Shown here: positions 1-10,733 of the stretch, piece by piece
How positions within the stretch are numbered: position 1 is the stretch's first letter
Layout: the number at the start of each line of letters is the position of its first letter
Source of the DNA: Anisakis pegreffii
Lineage: Eukaryota > Nematoda > Chromadorea > Rhabditida > Anisakidae
Reading direction: 5' to 3'
DNA: 64,000 nucleotides
Assembly (NCBI GenBank): GCA_035041965.1
Contig: JAPYMA010001200.1
Coordinates: 1-64,000 of the forward strand
Position numbers and translations under genes: made by a program
The notes under the pieces: generated by a model
Told to the model about the DNA's origin: nothing
Database searches by the model: none
What the model saw: the letters and a program-made list of their open reading frames with translations, nothing else

Positions 1-1542
1 TGAGAATTATTTCATTGAAATGATCAGTGAAGAAACTTTCGATGTACCATAACTCATCTGTACACGTTCAATTCGACTAGAAACAAATTTCAATTTTTAC
101 TAATCATCGATGGTGAGGAGATATTTCAATAATATGTTGTACATATTTGTGGAAAGCTTTCGTGATGTAATCACAGATATGAACAGTTCATCTCTGCACT
201 CGGTATACCAAGAATTACAACATTCTGAAAATTGCAGGGTTTGGAATTCTCGAATTTCTAATGATTGTGAGAGAAGGTTTGTAAAGAATCGCTTGAAACA
301 AGTACTGCGCCATAAATCTCGAAGCATTGGTTGTGACAAGCACATAATTAGCAGTATTGATATTGGTTTAAAGAAATTTATTCACGTTGATTTTTGCTGA
401 AAGATAGTTATAGCATGGCTGTAGTCTGTATAATAGCACTGATATGTCTATGATAGAATCTGCTTTTCCCTTCCCTCTAATCTTTTCTTAATTGAGGTGC
501 ACTGCTTACTTCATTGAGAATCGAGAGATTCGTACCGTGCGAGACCTCACGATTATGTCGGATCTGTTTTATTTGTTGTGGCGAATCGTTTTACACATAC
601 CATCCCTAGTAGAAATCAAATTGCACCGAAAGTGCGATGTGATGAAATGGACAGAATTAAGAATTCGGATAGAATTATGAATGAGAGCGAATCATTGATA
701 CGTCTGAAGTGAATGAGAAAAGTATCATGCCATAATGGAACTGCAATGTTATCAGTCAAGCAAGGTACGAGAGTGATGAGACATCACTGTAATCGGGAAT
801 GAAAACTGTGAATAGAATGTGTGGAGTTGATAGAGTATAGGAGAGTAGCTTCTAGTAGAAGGACGTATTCAGAAGGCATACACGCTTTTCATGCTCCCGT
901 ATACAACTCTCCTCCCACGGTCTATAAACGATTTTCATGTTTAATTTCCATGATGTCTTACCGCTCTCGTTCCTTTTCATCAGTTTATCATTACATCATG
1001 CCTCTTTTCTCATTCACTTCAGCCATATCACTGATTCACTCTCATTCATAATTCTCCGTGCAAACTGTAATCCATTCGATCCTCAACCTTTCAATTTGAG
1101 TGCAACAAACTTTCCAATGCAAATGAATCGTAATAAGCCGTTTGGCAAAGCGCGGTGAAACGAAATATTAATGTTACTTGTTGTGCAAATGTCACGGATA
1201 ATCGTGACATATCAGTGAGATTCTCCATGAATCGCTTTAATTTTTTCAAGGTTTGTCTTCTTATTAATGAGACGCTTATTCGGCGAAATGTATTCACGAT
1301 GCAGGAGTTTTTTTAACGCTTTTCAAGGATTTGTCACGTTTTTGTCGATCATTTTTAGTCCATCAGGTCTTCAGGTCATGTCTTCTTTTTTGTGTATGTA
1401 TTCGATTTCACTAACATTCTCAAGTTCAGTATATCCCTAGTCTCTAATCTCATGTACCGATTGCGTTGATTTGTTTGTGTGTAGTTTTGTGTATAAGTAA
1501 TAAAGGCTGATCTTCAGCTTGAAAAGTGACCACGCTGGAGCG
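1..1542. other. Region upstream of the SMARCAL1 gene, no gene recognised
   Basis: No exon in this stretch can be tied to a known family. A 96-codon open frame at 110-400 (+) has no recognisable motif. Just before the first gene there is an AATAAA at 1499-1504 and a TCTTCAG at 1511-1517, the latter 25 bases ahead of the ATG at 1543. That TCTTCAG could be a trans-splice (outron) acceptor or the end of a 5'UTR intron. Confidence 0.5.
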
Positions 1543-4500
1543 ATGACCACTTCACTGACAGCAGAGCAGATGGCTCGAATAGCCCGGAATAAGGCAGAAG
1601 CTGATCGTCGCAGAGCACTCAGTCTAGCAAAGTCAAAAGCACAGATGCAAAGTGTTGTTCAGAATTCATCGTCCAACTACCCGAATACCTTCTCATTCAA
1701 CAAAGAAAATCCTTCGGCTTCATCAGCACCAAAAGATATTTCCAAGATCAATGCATTTCGAGGAGCAGTGAATCAGCGGCGACCTCCGACGTTGTTTCAT
1801 TCGAGCAATACACCGTCTTCATCAAGCGAGAATGCTGGGAAGGATAATTCTCATCAAAAAGTAGTCGAAATTGTTTTCGAGAGGGATCCGTTTTCTTCAT
1901 CAGCAGGTCAGCCAGCCGGAAGAATTAATTCCACGAATAATAGTGTACCATTAGGTGGAGTTGTCATAAATCATGTGGATCCAACAATTTGTATGCCGCA
2001 CAAAAAGCAGATTGATGTGACGTACAGTGTTGTGGATACTCGTCGTTTCACAGTACGTTGTTTTTTTGTTTCATTTGTTCATTCATTTTCTGATTCTTTG
2101 AATCATGCATTAGCTCGTTTTTAGTAGAAATTCAATGTGCTTCTATTGATTTATCTATCGATATTTTCGAAAATGGTGATACGCACATGATCCAAAATAA
2201 CCTTACGCATGAACTCTCATAGCTATGAATGTTTCAGATTGAATATGAAACGATTTCAATTATTAGATTCATTTTAAGAATTTTTATGCCTAAAGATAAG
2301 ATTAATTCATACATAGGGGGAACAAGAAGTTGATCAGTTAGGATTTATTCGAACCTTGTATTATATGGTATTTCAGGTGGCATTTACACCGTTCGATCAG
2401 CTCCTACCATCTGTGCTGAAACAGATTCCTTCGAAGTCCTACAATCCAGATACGAGACAGTGGACTTTTTCTATGGACGATTACGATGCCGTTGAAACCA
2501 AATTACTTTCTCTTAGAAATGCGCTCTCAATAACACTACAAAAACTTCCTGACAATGTTGTCAAAGTTAGTGCCTTTGCCTTCAGTAGTGATTTAATTCA
2601 AAAAAAGAAGGGACTTATCACCTGTTATTAATTATTCACAGAATCAATGAACTATCACCAATTACGGAAAGTAATTGTTGATTAATGAAGACACTGAGAT
2701 GATGTAATTGAATTTCAATCATTTTTGGTTTTATTATTTGCGAAGAAATCAATCATAAGCACTATTGAAATATAATCCGGAAGTATGAATAATGTAAATT
2801 GCAGATACTCCGTAATGCATCTCACGGTAGGAATGAAGTCACCGAGCAAAAACTGAACGGTTTTGTTGATCAAACGATTTTGGATGCACTTTTTCCATAT
2901 CAACGAAAGGGAGTGTGGTAAGTGAATGCAAAAGTTGATCGGTTCAGATTCACTATTTAAAAATTGAATTTAGTTTGAATCATTCGTTCGTTGTTTCGTT
3001 TAAAGATTCTCCGTTTCAGTTTCGGTATTTCGCGTCGTGGTCGTTTGTTGATTGCAGACGAGATGGGTTTGGGGAAAACGATTCAAGCGTTAGGCATTAT
3101 GCGATACTTCAAAGCTGACTGGCCGTTGTTGATCGTCTGTCCGTCATCAGTTAAATCAGTTTGGATGAGTCAAATTGAACGATTCTTACCATCCGTAACA
3201 AATATTCAAGTGATCGAGAAAGGTAGTGATAAATTACCCTCTGAAAGATCGCATAAAACAGTCGTCATTATGAGCTATGATCTGATGGTGAATATGCAAC
3301 GATCACTTCAAGAGTTTGCGTTCACTGCAGTTATTTTCGATGAATCACATTTGATCAAAGACGCACAAGCACAACGAACGAAAGCTGCATTCAACATCTC
3401 GGTTTGTTGATATCGTTTTATAAACTGTCGTTTCAAATTATTTAACTTTTCAAATAATTTCATTCGTTTGATAGCAGAAATGCTTCAAATCGAGACCGTT
3501 AAAATTATCTGATTTGATTGTGCGAAAGATTGGATAATTATCCGATTGTCGGATAATCTTTCAAAATGTGTCACTTTACAGAGGAAAGCATGTCGAGTGA
3601 TTCTGTTGAGTGGTACACCGGCACTCTCAAGACCGGTCGAATTATATTCACAAATCCGAGTGATCGATCAGAAGATATTTCCAAATTTTCGTGATTTCGC
3701 GATCCGATATTGTGATGGCAAGCAAGGCGTATATGGATTGGAAGCGAAAGGTTGTTCGAATAGCAGTGAATTGGCATGGATACTATCGAATACGATCATG
3801 CTGAGACGACTGAAACAGGACGTGGCACGTGATCTACCAGAAAAATGTCGTGAAGTGGTCTACTTGAATGACGTGGCGGTGAATGAGAATATGTCAAAAC
3901 TGCGCTCAGCAAAGAATGCATACAACGGTGCAAAGGATAAAGATTCGAAGCATCAGTGTCTCGTGGAATATTACTATGAGACGGGCATCGCGAAAGCAAA
4001 AACTGTATCTGATCATATTATCAATACATATTTTTGCAGCGATTCTTGCGATCGAAAAGTTCTCATATTTGCACATCACCAAGTGGTTCTTGATACGATC
4101 TCGATGAATGTCACCAAAAAGGTTATCGTTTCCTTACCGTTATTGACACCTGCTATGTATCATTATCGATATTGACATTAGTTGAATGCATTCTAATGAA
4201 TCAGGAATTGTGCAGCACATGCATTCTTCAAAATAGAATTGCCAACGGCTGCACGGTAGTTCGTTGTCATTCTATTTGTTTTTTATTTTAAATATTTTAT
4301 TAGACAAGTGTAGTGATGTATAATATTAGCTGAGTTGTAATATAATTACCATTACTTGTATTCATTTTAATGATATATGATCTTCAGTGCAATCTTCAAC
4401 AAATGTTTTAAATTGTGAAAATAAATGTTGAAGGGATTAAAATCGATTCGTATTGATGGTACAACATCATCGAAATCGCGAGAAGAGCAGTGTCGTCTAT

Positions 4501-5032
4501 TCCAAGAGGACGATAATGTGGTCGTTGCAGTCTTGTCGATGACTGCAGCCGGCGTTGGTATCACACTCACAGCTGCCACAGTTGTGGTATTCGCTGAATT
4601 ACACTGGAATCCTGGGGTATTTCATTCAGTGATTCGAGATTCGCTTTGTTGTCGTTTGAGTATTTTATTGCTATCTGTTTGCAGACATTGAACCAAGCAG
4701 AAGATCGAGCGCATCGAGTCGGTCAAAAGGATTCAGTCTTCATCCAGTACTTATTGGCGAAGAATACGGCGGATGATGTTATGTGGCCATTGATACAAAA
4801 GAAACTCGACGTGCTCAGCTCGTGTGATCTCTCGTCGGATTCATACAAGGTGATCGCATTTTTACGTTCATTTACCAGATAGCGATGATGTGTATATTCA
4901 TTAATCATTCATTCTGAAATTCAGGACGTTGGTAAAGTCGAGAAGAAAGTTCGTAATGAAAGTAAGGGTGGTATCGGTGAATATTTTACACAAGCGAAAC
5001 GCAGTAAGCCGAATGAAGACGAAGATCAGTGA
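1543..5032 (+). CDS. SMARCAL1: SMARCAL1/HARP-type annealing helicase (SNF2 family)
   Basis: ATP-driven annealing helicase that rewinds RPA-coated single strands at stalled replication forks in the nucleus. The model has eight exons: 1543-2052, 2377-2565, 2805-2917, 3020-3401, 3582-4121, 4434-4616, 4685-4849, 4925-5032. Phases all agree and give about 729 aa. Residues 4-28 (LTAEQMARIARNKAEADRRR onward) resemble the N-terminal RPA32-binding motif of human SMARCAL1. One HARP domain lies at about 155-235, where human has two. SNF2 motifs run in order: DEMGLGKT (284-291), DESH (378-381), LLSGTP (406-411), then FAHH, a motif V TAAGVGIT, and QAEDRAHRVGQ (643-653). No core motif is missing. The acceptor of exon 6 is AAG with a poor tract and was fixed by homology and phase. 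The tail after motif VI is short, about 75 residues. The start is the first ATG after TCTTCAG and opens directly into the RPA motif. Confidence 0.93.
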
Positions 5033-5670
5033 TTAAAAATGTTGCTATTTGTATAAAATTTTCAGAGATTCATATCATTCCATGAAGTCTTTTTCGATTG
5101 AATCTGTAAATGGTTTATTATTATGACTGTAGCATTCTTCGCGAATCTGTATCAGATTCGTTTATAAATCTGCTATTGATGATGAATGCATGATTTGTTA
5201 AAGAAAAAGTTTTCACCTCATTGAAATATGTATGTATGTGCTTCTTTTATCAGTCATAACTTGTGACCAATCGTTTTGATGAAATTTATGAATTCATGAA
5301 ACAAAACGATTACCTCGATGATCATTATGAAGTCTTTTTTGATCACTTTATCCAGCTCATTGGTGTGCTTAATGTGACTTATTAAAAATGGTCTTATGAA
5401 ATGTTATTCTTAAATCATAAGATTATTTCCTTGAACAGTTCACACTCTCTGCAGATATGCTCACGTTCGTGAAAGAATTTTTTGAACTGTTTTTTGTTTA
5501 ATTTTCAAAGGTGCACTTGTATTAATAGTAATGATTTTATCGTATCAATGTTTCGGATGAGATTATTCGTGTACGCATACACTGGTACCATATCAGTTGT
5601 TGATCTCTCCAACAAGAATGTTTACAATACTCGGCGCTTTTGTTCATGATCTTATTCAGTGCTCATATCA

Positions 5671-5676
5671 AATAAA
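5671..5676 (+). promoter_or_regulatory. Candidate poly(A) signal AATAAA downstream of SMARCAL1
   Basis: An exact AATAAA hexamer. It lies about 640 bases after the stop codon, which would give a long 3'UTR, so a closer variant signal may be used instead. Confidence 0.35.
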
Positions 5677-6037
5677 CCTATTTCTCTTTTGGCTGACTGA
5701 ATTACTGTCAAATGATTCATTGTCGGTTAAATTAATTCCATAGTGACTGGTTAATGGATTCCATAGACTGTTTTTTTTTTTTGAAGTGTAGTGATGAGAC
5801 TGGGAAGGGAGCGTGGTGATGAAAGAAAATTGTTGATGAGAGAAAAAAATTGGCGACGTGAAGTCTCGCTTGCTGCGAAACAACGATATGATTTTCTAAC
5901 CGGGCGATTTTATGCGGATTTTGTCCACTTCGCGTGGTCACTTTTTTTGTTAAAGATTCCTTAACAATGTGCTAAATTAACACCGTTGCAGATTAGTGAT
6001 TTTCCGTTAGAAGTTGTTGTCGATTGATTGTATGGTT

Positions 6038-6262
6038 GGCACTTTTGCTGATACCGAGCGCCATTGCGCGAATGTTCTTAGATTACCGCTTTGCCCCATG
6101 TGTATCTAAGCAGTTCGAAGTCAAATCAGGAGTACACTTAAGCTTAGACTTACGCTTAGCCCAGTGATGAGGCTAACGCTTAGGCTTTGACTTATGTGTG
6201 AAGCGTATGAGTACACGAGCATCTGTGATGGAGCAGTGGCGCCCGTTATCAGCAAAATTAGC
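6038..6262. mobile_element. Short inverted-repeat element (MITE), copy 1, diverged
   Basis: The two ends are inverted copies of each other. The left end reads GGCACTTTTGCTGATA followed by a GCGCCATTGC block. The right end, read in reverse complement, gives GCTAATTTTGCTGATA and GGGCGCCACTGC. The flanks are GTATGGTT (6030-6037) and GTATGATC (6263-6270), a 6-of-8 match that looks like a decayed 8-bp target-site duplication. The inside holds repeated CTTAG/TAAGC words, as does the element at 37752-38010. There is no coding capacity, so it would be non-autonomous. Confidence 0.6.
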
Positions 6263-6398
6263 GTATGATCTTGTAAGTAGCGCAATTTCGAGTGTTAAAA
6301 TTGCGATGCCAGTCGTTGTACATTGAGGTTCATTTTAAAGGCATTTTACAGGAATATAGTGAAGAGTAATTGGTCTAGGCCAGATCGATCCATACTTG

Positions 6399-8484
6399 AT
6401 GGCACCAACAACACGACAACAAGCTCACAATCAAGGGAGAAGGTTGAGATTTGAGTTGATTTTGGAGTGTATTTATCATATGTTGGGCTGAGTTATCGTA
6501 TCCAAACTGCTGAGCCATCTGGATCCTCTGAAAATCATCTAGTTCCTTTATTGATTATAAAATATTGTGAAATGTTTTACTAGAGGATGGGACGGATCCA
6601 TCATATAACCAATAGTTTTTCTTCATCATTGCGAATGTGCTTCTTTATCAGGAGGTCACCGTGAAAGTTTTTAACGAAGTGTTGTGAGATGTACATATTT
6701 TGCTGTGCACAGTTGATTATGCGTATCAGTTGTTTGCTTTCATCCAAGTGATTATTGCGTTTCTCTTTCAGATCAACGATACGAACAAGGAACACGCGTC
6801 CAAGCCAACCACGAATGACGACTGGCGGCGCACATTCACTTCGTCGAGCACGATTGGGCTCACCTCACCCAAATTCCATCCAGGCCGATCGCAGAGTAAA
6901 CTATTCTCTCTTTAGTGTGCTCATATTTCTCGCTTGATTCTTTAGCAAATTCCATGCAATTTCTTTGGCTCGATTAATGGAATGCTTTTTTCGTGTATTA
7001 ATGGTTTGCATGGAAAAACCTTTCGATTTCCAAATGTTTTTATTTGAATGCAAAGGCGAATTCAAGACAAAAATATGGTGACGCAGAAACACCAATAGAA
7101 TATGGTTGTATTGTTGCTCAGGAGTCGATTTCGACACCTGTAAATGAACCGATCATGGAGGAGAATGAGATCGAAGTGGTGATGCAGAAACCACCCGCTG
7201 AGCTGGGTTCATCACAAAATCCGATTGTCCTTGGTTTGGCGTTATCAGCTGCTAATAATACCGCCATCACGGTTAGCTTCTGCAGTCTTCATTCTGTTAT
7301 GTCTGAAGTTTTTCATCTGTCTGAAGTTATTAAATGATTAAGATGTTTACGAATTGAAATGGCATTTACCGTTAGCAATTCATATGCGAACATTGAGCAG
7401 TCATTCAGGCAAATAACGATAATAATAATAATAATAATAACGATGCATCAACGTCGACGACTGCAGCCAGTCCAACATTCGAAGTTCTGGCATCGCTGAA
7501 TCGCGATTTGCTCGAAGCAGTTTCTTGTGCCATATGCACAGATATCATGCATCGCTGTGTTGTGTTCGTTATGCTTCTTTCACTGCAGCTCTTTTATTTT
7601 CAAAATTCACTAATGTTTTTTTCAAACCTCACGTTTCTTTGAACAGTTGTTGTTTTTCTCAGTCAGTCAAAATTTTCTCTTTTTACTAAGCAAAGTTGCT
7701 TGAAAATGTGATTATGTTTAATAAGCATAAAAATGTGTTTGTTCATTTTAGAATCAATCCATGTGGCCATAAGTTCTGTGCTGGATGTCTTTCTGAATGG
7801 ATGCAAGCTTCAAAGACGTGCCCTATTGTGAGTTTGTATTCTTTATATCATTCTCAAGATATTAGTTTCGTTTGATATCTTTCTGACGTATTAATAACGC
7901 ATTCTTTACGGTCTTGCAAAATTTTTTTGCATTTGTCTGAAACTTTTTTGTTAGCTTCTTTTGTCAGTAACCATGCTTTGTTGTGAATCGATCAAAAAGT
8001 GATTATCTTAGTGCCGTGGAGTGGTTTTGTCGACGATACGTGACAACTCTATGGACGTTATCATCAAACTTCTTCTCGACGCTAATCCAGGTACTATCTG
8101 ACTGAATGAGTGCATCTTTATCTTTGAGCAAATTTATATGAAACAGTTTTTACGGTCTTTATAAAGTTGTTTATGTCTTCGGTCGACCAAAGTTAATAGA
8201 TGCGATCGACTGTCAATTGTGATTGAGAGTGAGGATCAAAAAGTTGGTCGATCGATCGCATTTTCATTTATGCGATAAGATGTATATTTGTTGCCTTTGC
8301 TGCAGAAAGACGTCGGCCAGTTGAAGAATTGCAACGTTTGGACGCACACGATTCGGGATCATCGCAGTTGAATGATTGGATTTGCAGGACGTTGCTAGCC
8401 GACTTAATGAATGTACATGGTGCGTTGTCGTCGAATTCTCGCGGTAGTTCATTTCGGAGAAGGAGGGTGATTCGAAGGGCGTGA
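6399..8484 (+). CDS. RING-type (C3HC4) E3 ubiquitin ligase, CHFR-like RING, no FHA domain
   Basis: Probable E3 ubiquitin ligase. Exons: 6399-6442, 6772-6895, 7056-7271, 7409-7563, 7752-7827, 8012-8090, 8306-8484. All phases agree, giving about 290 aa. The first about 130 residues are basic and Ser/Thr-rich without a recognised domain, followed by an Asn-rich run coded by AAT repeats near 7420. The RING spans CAIC, then HRCVVINPCGHKFC, AGC and CPIC, a full C3HC4 set. Spacing and the sequence after it (a helix ending in NP, then RRPVEELQRLDA) resemble CHFR just after its RING. CHFR itself has an N-terminal FHA domain and a C-terminal Cys-rich domain; neither is seen here. The exons from 7409 on are well supported. 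The first two are chosen by phase alone, and the exon at 7056 follows an AAG acceptor. The RING could instead belong to another CHFR/RNF8-like family. Confidence 0.7.
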
Positions 8485-10733
8485 ATTGGTGAGTGATGAT
8501 AGGTTTGGTGCGTGTTCGGAGGGAACTTCTACCGACAACACTTTGAGGTTTCGACTTGCAGTTTAGTTCTGTTATTCATCTATTATGTGTTCTGATCTGT
8601 TTGGTTTAATACCGATTATCAGTTAGATTTTGATTGGTGCCTTTTTGTGCTGAATTCATTTATTTATCCAATTAATCGTTATGCCATTCGTTTTTCAACT
8701 CGCTATGAAAGAATGTTTTCATTATGAAGTATTCAATTGTCGATTAATTTATTGAAGTTTCATGTATATAATCTGGTAACCATTCTTGTGATTTCTTTTC
8801 TGTCGTTTTCGAAATTTTCTTTTGAGATTGTTCACGAAATTTTATTGGAATTATAATTTCGAAATGAACTGATTCCTTCCAAACAACAACGATAATGGCG
8901 TAACGAATTGATGAATGAAGAAGAATCGTAAAGAATTTATATATGTTCTTCGATCTCGTTTATTCAAAATCATTGTTCAAATTTTCCATTTGTTTTTCTT
9001 TTGAGTCTCTCGTCTTCATTGTCTCTGATCAAATTTTCGTTGTTATTTTTGACATGTTTCTCTTCAATTTCATCATTTATTTCGTCGATAATCATCTTGA
9101 AAATTGTCTATTCCAATGAAAATTCGTCTATATGAAGTTTCGTATTGTTGAGTTGAGTTGTATATGCATTTATCTGTTCGTCCATCCGTCTATCTCGAGT
9201 CTACTCGTATCTCGTTTTATTTATGGCTACACAGACAAACATTTTACGTATTATTCTTTTTTGCCCCATTCAGTCTATTTTTTTTCAGTTTCGATTTGTG
9301 ATATGCAATGGAACGCATTGTTATCGTGATTTTGTATGATGGCAGTTCAATTTTGGTTTGCAGTTTTTAACTTGTAGTATTGATGAAAAGTGTTTGAGGT
9401 TGTGATATAAAACGGAAAGAATATTGTGTTGTTTAGGGAAAATTATTCATTCATTTGAAAGTAGTCATCCTATAAGTTGTCAGTCGTTTGTGTTGAATAT
9501 TTGTTGTTTATAATTCACAGTTCGCTATTTTATTGCGCTACTATTGTTTATGTAATCAATTCAGCGATAAACACACCCGATAATACGCACACATTTGCGT
9601 GGAATTCGTGACACGAAGTAGTGATGGTAACCCGCCGAAGTTCGATCGGAATTCCGACATTCGGAATTTTAAAATATTCGATCAGATTTCAACCGAACTG
9701 AAATTCGGATGTCATCACTAATACGAAGCAAATTTGGGATTTTCTCTTGTCATTGTAAAAATATGCTTCAGTTTGTGTGTCTGTTATCTACCTGTATGGC
9801 TTAACTGGGAAATCCGGCAAAAGTTGATTGCTAGGCGAAGATGACTTTCATAGTGCAAACGTTTTGGTTTTGGGGTTTTGAAAAGGTTGTAAATATAAGT
9901 TATAATATTACTACGAATGTTTATTGAATTGATTCATTGTCAGTCATTTCGTTCGGTTTGATAATTTTTATTGACCAGTTTTAGGTACCACTGTTATTAT
10001 TATTAATATTATTATTCTGTGAATGTTTAATAAATGATTCACTCATTGATTTTAGATGAAAATTTTGATGAATTTTTGTGTGATTTGCTTTGAGAGTTTT
10101 CATTCACCTTTAATGTTGATTGTTTCGTTTGGGGTTTTTTTTGAATAAATGAGTATTTTATTGGGAGTGTGCGGTTTTGGTGTGATTGCATTGAGATGAG
10201 TATTGCGAAATGTCTCATCTTTCATTGGATTATCTATTATTTGGCACATTGCTAGACAAGTTTATATGAGAAGGTTGCAGTTCTGGTGCTCATTCTGAGC
10301 GCATTTCTCATGAGAACGATTATGCTCTTGAGCATTATTGGTTTGGATGTTGTCCATTTCTGTAGTTAATGCTTCCAGTTAAACTCAATAAATTAAGATC
10401 AAACTTATTCATTTATGCGCATTGAATATTGAAGGTTTGTTTCGTAGTATCATCCACTTTTAGAGTACCATAACTTGCGTGAGATTACCGTTATACATCA
10501 TAACCGTTATTGTTGTGTTGAAGCACATCACTACAATTGTAAACGAAAACGCATTACATTAGTCCTTTAATAATGGAGAGTCTTAAAAGAGTGATTTCAC
10601 TGTATAACTGCATATTGCAGGTGAAGATTCACAATTCGATTCAAAGGCCTTTCAAGAGGGGAAGGCTGACGAACAAATGTGTTCAGCTTGGCCATTACGA
10701 TTCTGATTATCGATAATTGCACACTAACAATAA
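8485..10733. other. Intergenic region between the RING and DNMBP genes
   Basis: No supported exon. It contains a 102-bp inverted-repeat element at 9619-9720, a short ATT-rich microsatellite near 9996-10020, and AATAAA hexamers at 10029-10034 and 10144-10149. An ATATTGCAG acceptor-like site ends at 10620, 113 bases before the DNMBP start codon. Confidence 0.6.
9619..9720. repeat. Inverted-repeat element with TAGTGATG ends, copy 1
   Basis: It begins TAGTGATGGTAACCCG and ends with the inverse GGATGTCATCACTA. The inside has palindromic TCGGAATTCCGA-type words. The same ends and words are found in the element at 39126-39349. It resembles a small non-autonomous DNA element with TA-type ends. No protein is coded. 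Confidence 0.6.

Larger units (their letters stand above)
5033..6398. other. Intergenic region between the SMARCAL1 and RING genes
   Basis: No coding exon is supported here. It holds a candidate poly(A) signal at 5671-5676, a T-run near 5771-5780, an inverted-repeat mobile element at 6038-6262, and a GCATTTTACAG acceptor-like site ending at 6351, 47 bases before the ATG of the next gene. Confidence 0.6.

Noticed and set aside
110..400. 96-codon open frame near the left edge
   Set aside because: No recognisable motif and an equally long frame on the other strand. It could be chance in AT-rich DNA.
6228..6272. ATG open frame with a perfect GTAAGT donor as first exon of the RING gene
   Set aside because: It overlaps the right inverted end of the mobile element at 6038-6262, and its phase does not fit the next exon, while 6399-6442 does.
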